This document shows positions 1 through 9,411 of a DNA stretch of 32,294 bases, in pieces (position 1 is the first letter of the stretch; the number at the start of each line of letters is the position of its first letter). Made by a program: the position numbers and the translations under genes. Origin of the DNA: Desulfosarcinaceae bacterium (GTDB lineage Bacteria > Desulfobacterota > Desulfobacteria > Desulfobacterales > Desulfosarcinaceae); the NCBI GenBank assembly GCA_030066015.1, contig JASJCL010000072.1, positions 1-32,294 on the forward strand, in the 5' to 3' direction. Under the pieces are notes generated by a model that saw only the letters and a program-made list of their open reading frames with translations, did not search any database and was not told the DNA's origin.

Positions 1-3
1 CAG

Positions 4-1365
4 GTGATGGTGGATTGCAAAGTGGTCGCCTTCATCGAAGCCCATCTCGGAGACACGTTGGAGAATCAGGGCGAGGTCATCGAATCCGTCTACCGGGATG
101 ATTACAAACAGCTCGATACAACCAACTTCAGTGACCGTCTGAAAAAAGCGACCGATCTGCTACGCTCCTTGGAAAGCAATCCCAAAGGGGATGAGATTCT
201 CGATAGCGTCATCGAAAGCATCCAACATCGTGTGGAGTCGGTCCGCGACGATGTCTTCGACAGGATGACCATCATCAATGACCGCATCCGGTTCAAACCC
301 AAAGATGGTGGCAAGGAGACTGTACTCGAGAAGGTCCATACCAGCCTCTTGAGCATGATCTCGCTCTTCAAGGAACGCTCGGTCACCAAGAAAAAGTTCG
401 CCGTTCTCAAACACCAGGGGCTGGATTTCAATCAGGTCGATTACGGTGCGATTGCGGATCAATTCGATATCACCAATTCCGACGCGACGAATATTGTCGG
501 CTTATTGAAACGCTGCTTCGATCCGCGCGGGTACTTTTTACGTACAGAGTTTGAAGCCCGCATCCCCGATTTCCTCACCCATGAGAAGAACATTTTCGAA
601 TTCCTATGGGGGTATCTCAAGGAGACTCTCTCTCGTAAAGATCGCGTCTCCTTTCTCAACAGCCTGCAACTACTGATTCACCAGTTACAGCAGCCCAAGA
701 AGGCTTTGCGCTTTCTCCTCGCAGACTTGTGCCAGGCCCCCCGCGAGGTGCAATTCTCTGATCGCAATGCCCTCATGCTGAGCAGCATCCTTGTGCGGAC
801 CTATAACAAGGAGTTGACCACGGACATTGAGCTGACACCAGAAGAGGTGTTATTGGTGAAAAACGGTCTCGACCCCCACATAACCCAATACGCCGCTTGG
901 CGCATAGATGTAGATAAAGGACGCTTCCAGGACAAGCTGCACACGGTCCACGTGCAATTGCTGGCTGCCTTAAGAAATGAGGCGCAACCGACGGATATTC
1001 CACCCCACTTTTTACTCTCGTTAGAACGGGAGGCGATGATCTTCCTGTCCCTGATATCCGGAAAGACTGCTCGGACCAGCATCATCGAGATGTTGCGGTC
1101 CTATGGAAATCCACATGATGAACTCTATCATCTGCCCCAGAGCCGTGCTATGTTGAACGTCCTCTTTCAACAACTCAAGCTCATCGTACGTGCAATGGGC
1201 AGGGTGGCCAACATCGAGGATGTAAATCTGCTCGCGGAGTTGAAGCAAAAAGAGGAACGTTTCGCCCGCATTGGTGATGGCAGCCTGCCCAACCAGGCGC
1301 AAAGTGTCCGGCGTATCATGCACCAGGCGGAGATCTCCATGCGTACGATAACGGCCCTTGAATGA
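4..1365 (+). CDS. Unrecognised helical protein coupled to GspE/PilB-type ATPase (5' end uncertain)
   Basis: I do not recognise this protein. It is about 453 residues, soluble-looking and rich in predicted helix, with no signal peptide, membrane segment or cysteine motif. Residues about 40-130 are rich in charged, heptad-like stretches. The reading frame stays open to the left edge of the window, so the GTG at 4 and the ATG at 7 are only the first visible starts and the gene may be longer. Its stop codon overlaps the start of the following secretion/pilus-type ATPase in an ATGA arrangement, which suggests translational coupling and a shared function. By inference it could be an accessory factor for that ATPase, but nothing in the sequence shows a biochemical activity. 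Confidence 0.7.
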   Translation: MMVDCKVVAFIEAHLGDTLENQGEVIESVYRDDYKQLDTTNFSDRLKKATDLLRSLESNPKGDEILDSVIESIQHRVESVRDDVFDRMTIINDRIRFKPKDGGKETVLEKVHTSLLSMISLFKERSVTKKKFAVLKHQGLDFNQVDYGAIADQFDITNSDATNIVGLLKRCFDPRGYFLRTEFEARIPDFLTHEKNIFEFLWGYLKETLSRKDRVSFLNSLQLLIHQLQQPKKALRFLLADLCQAPREVQFSDRNALMLSSILVRTYNKELTTDIELTPEEVLLVKNGLDPHITQYAAWRIDVDKGRFQDKLHTVHVQLLAALRNEAQPTDIPPHFLLSLEREAMIFLSLISGKTARTSIIEMLRSYGNPHDELYHLPQSRAMLNVLFQQLKLIVRAMGRVANIEDVNLLAELKQKEERFARIGDGSLPNQAQSVRRIMHQAEISMRTITALE

Positions 1366-3200
1366 GAGCGAATACACCCGATATGGTAGCAAACAGCAGC
1401 GGTCACTTTTCCCCGGAACGGGTCTGCCAACTGCTAATTGCCTGTAGCCTTCTCACCGAGCACAAGGCCGCCGAAATCCTGAAACGCAAAGAAGTGCTGC
1501 AGGAGAAACTGGAAGCCCAGCGAAAACGAAGAAATGGACATGCATGGGACGGGGTCAACAACGCGGTCAGCATTGTCGACATCCTCGCCTCCCTGAAACT
1601 GAGCATACCAAATGACCGCACACGCGTATTAGATGAAGAGGCGATTTATAAAGCACTTGCAGCGGAGTGGGGCTATCCCTACAAGAAAATTGATCCCCTA
1701 AAGCTCGACCTGAATACGGTCACAACCATCATCCCCAAAACGTTTGCCAAAAAACACCTCGTACTCCCAGTTGCGGTGGTCGATGGTCACCTAACGGTTG
1801 CGACGCCCAACCCGCACAATGTCGAAGTCATCGATGACATTGCACGCGCCAGCAGCCTGAGGATCGAGGTTGTCGTCAGCACGAAAAGCGACGTTCTCAA
1901 GCTGATCAATGAGTTTTTCGGCTTCCAGCGCTCCATCGCCGCGGCCGAGGACCAATTCGCCGCACCCAGTGTGGATCTGGGCAATCTGGAGCAATACGTC
2001 CGCTTGCATCAGGAGGATGAACTCACCTCAAACGACCAGCACATCGTCCACGCAGTAAATCACCTGTTTCTTTACGCATTCGATCAACACGCCAGTGATA
2101 TACACATCGAACCCAAGCGAGAAATCTGCCTGGTCCGTATGCGCATAGACGGTGTACTGCACGCTGTCTATCGGCTGCCCAAGAACGTTCACTCGGCCAT
2201 CGTCAGCCGAATCAAAAACCTCTCCCGCATGGACATGGCCGAAAAACGTCGCCCACAGGACGGTCGCATTAAAACGGATAAGGGGGATGTCGAGGTTGAG
2301 ATTCGTGTGTCCACGATTCCGGTGGCCTTTGGGGAAAAGGTCGTCATGCGCATTATGGACCCCGACATCCTTTTCCAGAAGCTGGAAAAGCTGGGGTTCA
2401 CGAAAGAGGATTATCAGCGATTCAAAAGCTTTTCGAGCCTTCCACATGGCATCGTGCTTGTTACCGGCCCCACCGGCAGCGGCAAATCAACGACGCTTTA
2501 CTCTCTCCTGCGCAAGCTTTACCGTCCGGAAATCAATATTACCACGGTAGAAGATCCCATCGAAATGGTGCATGAGGAGTTTAATCAGATCGCCGTGCAA
2601 CCCCAAGTCGGCGTCACCTTCGGATCGATATTGAGGAATATCCTGCGCCAGGACCCCGACATCATCATGATCGGAGAAATGCGGGACTTGGAGACCGCTG
2701 AAAATGCTATTCAGGCGGCCTTGACCGGGCATTTGGTCCTCTCCACGCTGCACACCAACGATGCGCCCTCATCCATTGTGCGGCTGATCGATTTGGGCGT
2801 GCCCCATTTCTTGATTCAGGCGACGCTGGTCGGTATTCTTGCCCAGCGGTTGGTGCGCAAGATTTGTCCTCGCTGCAAGGAAGCATACGAAGTCGACGCG
2901 GTCACGTTGAACGATCATGGGTTAGTGCTGGGTGATCAAGATCGCTATCGCCTGGCCCGCGGGAAAGGGTGTCAGCATTGCCGCCAAACCGGATATCGGG
3001 GCCGAACCGGTGTTTTTGAAGTGATGCCGTATACACCGGCAATTCGGCGACTTACCGGCGAGACGGCTGATATGAGCCGGCTGCGGCAGGCCGCGCAGTC
3101 GGAAGGCATGCAGACCCTCAGGCAGAGTGCGGTGGCCAAACTGCTGCGAGGGGTTACGACTGTGGAGGAAGTATTGCGTGTGACCTGGGAGGCCACTTAA
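1362..3200 (+). CDS. GspE/PilB/PulE-type secretion or pilus assembly ATPase
   Basis: Hexameric ATPase of the type II secretion/type IV pilus family, which acts at the cytoplasmic face of the inner membrane to drive pilin or pseudopilin assembly. The N-terminal part, roughly residues 70-190, resembles the MshEN/GspE-N domain. The Walker A motif GPTGSGKST is at 369-377 and the Walker B region DPDIIMIGEMRD at 431-442. A zinc-binding tetracysteine is formed by C502, C505, C537 and C540, the arrangement typical of GspE and PilB. The length of 612 residues is slightly above the usual 560-580 because of an N-terminal extension of about 60 residues. No pilin, secretin, GspF/PilC or PilT gene is visible nearby, so I cannot decide between secretion and pilus roles. 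The start overlaps the upstream stop (ATGA) and no clear Shine-Dalgarno sequence is seen, consistent with translational coupling. Confidence 0.93.
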   Translation: MRANTPDMVANSSGHFSPERVCQLLIACSLLTEHKAAEILKRKEVLQEKLEAQRKRRNGHAWDGVNNAVSIVDILASLKLSIPNDRTRVLDEEAIYKALAAEWGYPYKKIDPLKLDLNTVTTIIPKTFAKKHLVLPVAVVDGHLTVATPNPHNVEVIDDIARASSLRIEVVVSTKSDVLKLINEFFGFQRSIAAAEDQFAAPSVDLGNLEQYVRLHQEDELTSNDQHIVHAVNHLFLYAFDQHASDIHIEPKREICLVRMRIDGVLHAVYRLPKNVHSAIVSRIKNLSRMDMAEKRRPQDGRIKTDKGDVEVEIRVSTIPVAFGEKVVMRIMDPDILFQKLEKLGFTKEDYQRFKSFSSLPHGIVLVTGPTGSGKSTTLYSLLRKLYRPEINITTVEDPIEMVHEEFNQIAVQPQVGVTFGSILRNILRQDPDIIMIGEMRDLETAENAIQAALTGHLVLSTLHTNDAPSSIVRLIDLGVPHFLIQATLVGILAQRLVRKICPRCKEAYEVDAVTLNDHGLVLGDQDRYRLARGKGCQHCRQTGYRGRTGVFEVMPYTPAIRRLTGETADMSRLRQAAQSEGMQTLRQSAVAKLLRGVTTVEEVLRVTWEAT

Positions 3201-3235
3201 GCACTGACCGTTCCAATCCTTGGGTGACGGTCGAT

Positions 3236-3290
3236 AAAATGAGAACCCCTTAGCGCCGGGTTGACGGCGGTGCTAAGGGGTTCTCATTTT
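3236..3290. terminator. Bidirectional rho-independent terminator
   Basis: A perfect 19-bp inverted repeat has arms at 3236-3254 and 3272-3290 and a 17-nt loop. Each arm begins or ends in A4/T4, so the hairpin ends in a short U tract on both strands. It sits between the convergent GspE/PilB-type ATPase gene (stop at 3200) and the LysM protein gene (stop at 3308), and would serve both. Confidence 0.9.
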
Positions 3291-3307
3291 ACGGGAAGCG
3301 GTTTTTA

Positions 3308-4366
3308 TTAGCGGTTGACAGCGTGCAACTTTTGCCCAGGTTCCACCTGCCGCTGGGCACTGGTGATCAGTACGGTGGCGGTGGTCTCCTCAGTGTGCAG
3401 AACAAGGAGGGTACCAATGTACTCCGGCGCTAAGCGGATGGTTTCCGTCGAGCCTGGTTCCAATGCCACCTCTTCCTGGTTGTAAAGCATATATTGTTGG
3501 CCCGGGTAGACATTTTCACGGGCGCCCTTGTCGATGAACGCGATCGTGTTGTCTCCCATGATATTGGTATGCTCTTCGGAGGTGATGACCGCACTCTCCA
3601 GACCTTCGACACCTGGCATAAGGTTCAGGTCAATTGCGCGTGACTGATAGGGCATCAGCTGATCCTTGATTTTAATGTCGCGGAAGGATCGGATAATACG
3701 GGCCAGAGAGTACTGGGGGTGATTCTGAATAATCTCGACGACCCCGAGGAGGTAGTACTGCGTACCGAAGGTCTCAACGGCATCTTTGGTGTCGACTGGT
3801 TTGAGGGTTCGGTAGACGGTATACTTGCTGCCCAAAACATATTCTTGTTTCAGGTGTGCCGGCGGTTTTATGTAAATCGTGTCGCCTTCACTCACCATGC
3901 GCTGATCGTCCTGGACCCTAAAGATGGTACCCGAGCTTTCCAATGGTGCTTTGCGAATGAATCCGACTTGGTCCATGGCTGAGAATCGAAAAAAAGCGCT
4001 CGGCTCGTCGACTGTCACGGGAGTGGCGGCCGGTGCCTTGGGCTTAGAAACCATCTTCTTGAACATCTGCATGCGATCGAGATCACTTTTATGGTAGAGG
4101 CGGATGCGTTCGCCTGGATAAATCCAGTGGGGATTGGGTATTTGGTCATTTTCCTTCCATAGTTCCGGCCACATCCAGGGAGTGTCGTTGAAATGCTGTG
4201 AAAGGTCCCACAGGGTGTCCCCTTTTTGAATCGTGTAGTACAGCCCCGCTTCATGCTCCACCGTCTTGTTCGGTTCTGTCGCCGATGCGGCCGGTACCGT
4301 CAAGAGCATTATTGCGGTGGTGATCCATACACCCGCGCTGGAAAAAAGGGATGCTTGTCGTCTCAT
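3308..4366 (-). CDS. Secreted LysM-domain protein
   Basis: Exported protein of 352 residues expected to bind peptidoglycan. It begins with a signal peptide: two arginines, a hydrophobic stretch at about 11-26 and a likely cleavage after ASA near residue 29. One LysM domain follows at about 43-91, with the typical YTIQKGDTLWDLS opening and the closing IYPGERIRLY. The remaining 250 residues have no motif I recognise and contain many beta-type segments. The family is widespread in Desulfobacterota, where LysM proteins of this kind are usually uncharacterised. The chosen ATG is preceded by a weak purine-rich GGGGAAA. It is transcribed alone, downstream of a candidate TTGACA box, and ends at the shared terminator. 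Confidence 0.88.
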   Translation of the reverse strand: MRRQASLFSSAGVWITTAIMLLTVPAASATEPNKTVEHEAGLYYTIQKGDTLWDLSQHFNDTPWMWPELWKENDQIPNPHWIYPGERIRLYHKSDLDRMQMFKKMVSKPKAPAATPVTVDEPSAFFRFSAMDQVGFIRKAPLESSGTIFRVQDDQRMVSEGDTIYIKPPAHLKQEYVLGSKYTVYRTLKPVDTKDAVETFGTQYYLLGVVEIIQNHPQYSLARIIRSFRDIKIKDQLMPYQSRAIDLNLMPGVEGLESAVITSEEHTNIMGDNTIAFIDKGARENVYPGQQYMLYNQEEVALEPGSTETIRLAPEYIGTLLVLHTEETTATVLITSAQRQVEPGQKLHAVNR

Positions 4367-4451
4367 TCTGTTTCCCCACTATGAATTGGATGGATGCCAG
4401 TTGGCTGGAATGACTTTTCTTTTAAAATCAGTAGCCTGTTTGTAACTTGCT

Positions 4452-4457
4452 TGTCAA
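4452..4457 (-). promoter_or_regulatory. Candidate -35 box for the LysM gene
   Basis: On the minus strand a perfect TTGACA lies about 90 nt upstream of the LysM start, inside an imperfect palindrome of the form GCTTG-N-CAAGC. The expected -10 position (around CTACTG/TACTGA) matches the consensus poorly, so this is a tentative call. Confidence 0.3.
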
Positions 4458-4570
4458 GCATTTCACCTATTGTGAACGTCTTGAACCGTTTATCGGCGGC
4501 TAGGGGCCCCAGCTTTAACCATGGACCCAAATAATCACTTTTAGTGTCTGGAAACGTCATGGATAAGGAA

Positions 4571-4609
4571 CAAAAAACCCCTGGACTCGCCGTTGCGAGA
4601 CCAGGGGTT
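4571..4609 (-). terminator. Terminator of groES-groEL
   Basis: Downstream of the groEL stop on the minus strand, AACCCCTGG at 4576-4584 pairs with 4601-4609. An inner 5-bp CTCGC/GCGAG stem (4586-4590 with 4595-4599) follows after one A-A mismatch and is closed by a CGTT loop. The stem is followed on the minus strand by six T residues (4577-4572). Confidence 0.88.
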
Positions 4610-4649
4610 AACAGTGAACCGGCGGGTGTTTCTAGGGGATGACTGCGGG

Positions 4650-6371
<1,722 letters not shown>

Positions 6372-6659
6372 CTAGTCGATGACACCCAGTACATCGTCTT
6401 CACGCATGATGAGGTACTCCTCGCCCTCGATCTTGACCTCAGTGCCCGCGTATTTGCCGAAGAGAATGCGGTCGCCCTCTTTGACCTCCAGGGGAACGCG
6501 TTTGCCGTCATCACCCAATTTGCCATTACCCACGGCCACGACTTTGCCCTCAGCCGGCTTCTCCTTGGCAGTGTCCGGGATGATAATACCGCCCTTGGTG
6601 GTGGTCTCCTCTTCAACACGCTGCACCAAAATTCGATCCTGCAATGGTCTCAGTTTCAT
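6372..6659 (-). CDS. groES: Co-chaperonin GroES (Cpn10)
   Basis: Heptameric lid of the GroEL chamber, 95 residues, the standard length. It begins [18 protein letters not shown], has the mobile-loop segment [18 protein letters not shown] at about 17-35, and ends with the usual [15 protein letters not shown] longer in-frame reading to 6758 exists but has no family similarity. The ATG at 6659 is preceded by AAGGAG at good distance, so I take that start. It is first in the groES-groEL operon, and a CIRCE-like inverted repeat lies about 100 nt upstream, which suggests heat-shock control by HrcA. Confidence 0.98.
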   Translation of the reverse strand: MKLRPLQDRILVQRVEEETTTKGGIIIPDTAKEKPAEGKVVAVGNGKLGDDGKRVPLEVKEGDRILFGKYAGTEVKIEGEEYLIMREDDVLGVID

Positions 6660-6750
6660 AATTCCCTTTCTCCTTTTCTTAATGCAAGTGTACCTGCGTA
6701 AGTCGGATGTACTCCCGGAGTCTTTCAAGATCTCCTCTGGTTCTAAATAC

Positions 6751-6790
6751 GCCAGCACTCATCGCAACACCACCACTTGAGTGCGCTAAC
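6751..6790 (-). promoter_or_regulatory. CIRCE-like inverted repeat upstream of groES
   Basis: On the minus strand the half-sites TTAGCGCACTC and GAGTGCTGG face each other about 100-130 nt before the groES start. They resemble the HrcA operator CIRCE (TTAGCACTC-N9-GAGTGCTAA). The inner GCACTC and GAGTGC are 18 nt apart rather than 9, and one half-site carries an extra GC. A TTGTCA box (6810-6805) precedes it but I see no good -10. The position upstream of groES fits heat-shock control; the spacing does not fit the classical operator. Confidence 0.45.
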
Positions 6791-6921
6791 TAAATACAAC
6801 TATTTGACAACGTTGGAATTACTGCATAGGCCAGAAGGGCATTGAAAACAATAATCACGATCACCGAATTGTAAAGAGATTGACTCGAAAAACTTATCGA
6901 CCCACCAGCACCTCAATCCAT

Positions 6922-7221
6922 TTAATCGCCGCCGTTGTCCTTAGCGCCGTCTGATTTGGCTTTGGTGGATTTGGGTTTCTCGGAAGGAGGGCTGGTGTTT
7001 TTAGAGCCCTGTTCGGAGGTCGGACTCGGCGTGGCTTTGCCTTTGTCCGCGTAATCCGTGACATACCAACCGCTGCCTTTCAAATGAAAGGCGCTCTGCG
7101 AAATAAGTTTGTTCAAATCGCCTGAGCAATGGGGGCAGGTTGTCAACGGGGCGTCAGAGATCTTCTGAAGCGCTTCTTCAATTCTGCCACACACACTGCA
7201 CTGATACTCATAAATCGGCAT
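6922..7221 (-). CDS. FmdB-family zinc ribbon protein
   Basis: Small protein of 99 residues with an N-terminal FmdB/CxxC_CxxC_SSSS-type zinc ribbon. It opens [12 protein letters not shown], with zinc ligands C8, C11, C29 and C32. The residues after the ribbon ([19 protein letters not shown]) are also typical of this family. The last 35 residues are a low-complexity, Pro/Ser/Lys-rich tail. FmdB proteins have been suggested to be regulatory, but their role is not established. The ATG has GGAGG 11 nt upstream. It is monocistronic with a strong promoter of its own at 7294-7321. Confidence 0.92.
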   Translation of the reverse strand: MPIYEYQCSVCGRIEEALQKISDAPLTTCPHCSGDLNKLISQSAFHLKGSGWYVTDYADKGKATPSPTSEQGSKNTSPPSEKPKSTKAKSDGAKDNGGD

Positions 7222-7293
7222 GAATTACAAAACCTCCGCGAAACCAGGGTGTTACAAAAAGAAATTGTTTTGGGATGCCGTAAAAACTGGTCT

Positions 7294-7321
7294 AATATAG
7301 AACCTTTTTTAAACTTGTCAA
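7294..7321 (-). promoter_or_regulatory. Sigma-70-type promoter of the FmdB-family gene
   Basis: On the minus strand TTGACA (7321-7316), a 16-nt spacer and TATATT (7299-7294) make a near-consensus housekeeping promoter. Predicted transcription starts near 7287, about 65 nt before the start codon. The -35 box lies within an inverted repeat ACTTG-N5-CAAGT (7313-7327), a possible operator. Confidence 0.75.
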
Positions 7322-7379
7322 GCAAGTGAATTAAAAAAATTGGTTAATATAACTATCTGTAACTAATAGTAAAATTTTA

Positions 7380-7934
7380 TCAAGGGATGGGGTCTTGGAG
7401 GTTCTCGATGGGCAGCTGCCAAGTACTGTAAAAATCCAACACCAACTGGATGCCGTTTAATTGCACCTTACCGACGATCACTTGCGTCTCCCGGTGGACG
7501 CGTGCCTCCTCGGTCAGCTTTTCTTCAGCAGAAGCATCGAAGCTTTGTAGGAACTTGCTGAACCGAACGATGTGGACCAGTTCGTGGGTAACGATGTACA
7601 AGACGAAGGGCAAGAGCTGCAGCTGATCGTTCTGCTGCAGAGCGCCAAGGATAGCGTGATCCTGAAGACAGATTTTATAGAAATCATAAGCTTCCGAGCC
7701 GAGCAGGCTGTTTTGGCGCTTGCCCACGTACCGCACCACCTGTGCAAAGGGGCCCTCTACTATCTCATTGGCGTTGAGCTCCACCAAGGTTTTTACATCG
7801 TACTTGGGCCGCAACCACTGACTAGCGGACATCTTATAGTGGTTGCTGACCAACTCTTCTGACATCGCAACGGCGTTGTTGACCGTCTGCAATTGGTCTT
7901 CAGTGAACGTCGGTTTGTGGAGAAGTGGTGCCAT
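7380..7934 (-). CDS. Unrecognised protein with an HExxH metal-binding motif
   Basis: Protein of 184 residues with no signal peptide. It carries HELVH at 117-121, the zinc-binding helix motif of metallopeptidases, preceded by a hydrophobic LLPFVLYIVT segment. E142 or E143, about 21 residues on, could be the third ligand of a gluzincin-like site. I cannot assign it to a named peptidase family. The start at 7934 has only a weak GGATGG upstream. It stands alone between the FmdB gene and the oppositely oriented mS38-like gene. A cytoplasmic protease role is inference from the motif only; it could also be an inactive relative. Confidence 0.75.
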   Translation of the reverse strand: MAPLLHKPTFTEDQLQTVNNAVAMSEELVSNHYKMSASQWLRPKYDVKTLVELNANEIVEGPFAQVVRYVGKRQNSLLGSEAYDFYKICLQDHAILGALQQNDQLQLLPFVLYIVTHELVHIVRFSKFLQSFDASAEEKLTEEARVHRETQVIVGKVQLNGIQLVLDFYSTWQLPIENLQDPIP

Positions 7935-8094
7935 GGGACCATCCGCAGCAAGCGTCGAATGCTCAGAACCTACCGATAATAATAAATTTGTTTAACACAT
8001 AGGCTATGATGGATCAATTGATAAAAAAAGATTGGACAAAAAGGGGAAACTGATGCTAATTATAAGAGTTTATTGAACAAGATTTTAAACTTGA

Positions 8095-8104
8095 GGGAGG
8101 TGAT
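8095..8104 (+). promoter_or_regulatory. Near-perfect Shine-Dalgarno sequence that fixes a TTG start
   Basis: GGGAGGTGAT is an almost full complement of the 16S rRNA tail. The GGAGG core ends 7 nt before the TTG at 8108. It is the main evidence for translation of the 32-codon gene that follows. Confidence 0.85.
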
Positions 8105-8107
8105 CTG

Positions 8108-8206
8108 TTGGGCAGCGTAATCAAAAAACGTCGCAAGAAGATGCGCAAACACAAACACAGAAAACTGCTGGCCCGGACGCGGCATCAGAGACGAAAAGGT
8201 AAATAA
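8108..8206 (+). CDS. AURKAIP1/COX24-domain (mS38-like) small basic protein
   Basis: Protein of 32 residues, extremely basic, containing the block KKRRKKMRKHKHRKLL followed by RTRHQRRKGK. This is the signature of the AURKAIP1/COX24 domain, whose mitochondrial relatives are the small-subunit ribosomal protein mS38. Bacterial members are very short and are presumed to sit in the ribosome near the decoding region. The TTG start is chosen because a near-perfect Shine-Dalgarno sequence lies 7 nt upstream and no ATG or GTG fits. It is transcribed alone and is shorter than most gene finders accept. Confidence 0.88.
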   Translation: MGSVIKKRRKKMRKHKHRKLLARTRHQRRKGK

Positions 8207-8266
8207 GCCTTAGGGCAAGTTATCTCCCTGGGGACCCCCTTCGACGATTCGACGCTGGACACCCAA

Positions 8267-8332
8267 CCGCCACTGGTTGCCAAGTGGTGGACTGGGTTGC
8301 CACATGGGTCCGATGGTCAGTGAGCGCCACTG
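8267..8332 (+). other. Two small potential hairpins in the 3' region after the mS38-like gene
   Basis: CCGCCACT (8267-8274) can pair with AGTGGTGG (8283-8290) around an 8-nt loop, with one G-U pair. CAGTG (8318-8322) can pair with CACTG (8328-8332). The first loop sequence GGTTGCCA recurs at about 8294-8301. No coding region or known RNA family is evident here. Confidence 0.3.
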
Positions 8333-8364
8333 ATTCCCACTCATGGCTACACGAGGCAAAAAGA

Positions 8365-8403
8365 AAAAGGAGCTTGCGCAGGCCAACTGCACAAGCTCCT
8401 TTT
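8365..8403. terminator. Bidirectional rho-independent terminator
   Basis: AAAAGGAGCTTG (8365-8376) and CAAGCTCCTTTT (8392-8403) form a 12-bp stem. The inner GCAG/CTGC pairs extend it after one mismatch. It carries A/T runs on both sides and lies between hflC (minus, stop 8431) and the mS38-like gene (plus, stop 8206). Confidence 0.85.
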
Positions 8404-8430
8404 CTATACCATCCGTTTTGAAACGCCCCG

Positions 8431-9411
8431 CTAAGGCAGTGTCTCACTACCTTTCAGAAACCTGAAGATCTCGGAATCGGTCGAGAGAATCATCGTGCTC
8501 CTGTCATCCAATGCCTCGTTGTAGACTTCCAGCGTCTTTTGAAACGAGTAGAATTCAGGGTCGATGTTGAAGGCATCGGCATACAGGCGTGTTGCCTCCG
8601 CCTCGGCCCGTCCCTTGATCTCCTGGGCGGTGCGATAGGCCTCAGAGGTGATCAGTTTCAGATCACGCTCCTTGTCACCCAATATTTTTTGGGCCTCCCC
8701 CTTGCCTTCCGACCGAAATTTTTCTGCAATCTGCTTTCGTTCTGCAATCATGCGGCCGTATACCGATTCGCGCACCTGTTCGGTGTAGTTAACGCGTTTG
8801 ATTTTGACGTCCACGACTTCGATGCCGAACGGTTCGAGTTTCGGTTGTGCCTGCCGCTGAATGCCTTCGGTGATCTTCTCCCGGCCAATGCGGATGTTGA
8901 AGCGGCCTTGGCGGACTTCCTCCTCTTCATCTGGCTCCACATCTTGAGTGAAGATCTGGTCGGTCAGCCCCACTTCAAAAGTGTCGAGCACACGATCGGT
9001 CCGGCGCACTGTCTCGTTCAACGGGTAGGAGGTGACTGCGTTGCGCACAGCTGGGTCGATGATGTCGTCAAGCCGCCCTTGGGCGCTGAGGGTATTCCCC
9101 ACTGTCTGGAAAAACTTGATGGGGTCCGTAATCTTCCAGCGGGCGAAGGAGTCCACCCAGATGAACTTCTTGTCCAGGGTCGGGATCTGCCCCGGGTCAC
9201 CGTCCCATTGAAGCAGGTTCTTCGGGAAGTAGTTGGCGTGCTGGATGAAGGGAATCCGGAAATAGAGCCCCGGTTCGATTTTGGGCTCTCCCACCACTTT
9301 TCCGAACTGGGTGACAACGACTTGTTCGGTTTCATCTACGGTATAGGCTGAAGCGAAGCCGATAACGCCGATGGCCACAAGCACGATGATAATCAGGCCT
9401 TTGGTCTTCAT
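8431..9411 (-). CDS. hflC: HflC, SPFH/band-7 membrane protein
   Basis: Subunit of the HflKC complex, which forms a large cage in the inner membrane around the FtsH protease and modulates it. The protein is 326 residues with one N-terminal membrane anchor (about 5-24) followed by a band-7/SPFH domain starting at TVDETEQVVVTQFGKVV. The C-terminal half has the helical ERKQIAEKFRSEGKGEAQKI segment and RAEAEATRLYADAF, conserved in HflC. An acidic insert (EPDEEEEV) lies before the FNIRIGREK segment. Its start overlaps the stop of hflK by 4 nt (ATGA), so translation is coupled. No ftsH gene is visible in the window. Confidence 0.95.
   Translation of the reverse strand: MKTKGLIIIVLVAIGVIGFASAYTVDETEQVVVTQFGKVVGEPKIEPGLYFRIPFIQHANYFPKNLLQWDGDPGQIPTLDKKFIWVDSFARWKITDPIKFFQTVGNTLSAQGRLDDIIDPAVRNAVTSYPLNETVRRTDRVLDTFEVGLTDQIFTQDVEPDEEEEVRQGRFNIRIGREKITEGIQRQAQPKLEPFGIEVVDVKIKRVNYTEQVRESVYGRMIAERKQIAEKFRSEGKGEAQKILGDKERDLKLITSEAYRTAQEIKGRAEAEATRLYADAFNIDPEFYSFQKTLEVYNEALDDRSTMILSTDSEIFRFLKGSETLP

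Noticed and set aside
4363-4560. 65-codon minus-strand frame overlapping the LysM start
   Set aside because: No Shine-Dalgarno sequence, no recognisable product, and it runs through a TTGACA box that may serve the LysM gene.
8539-9351. 270-codon plus-strand frame
   Set aside because: Antisense to hflC, which is clearly the true gene.
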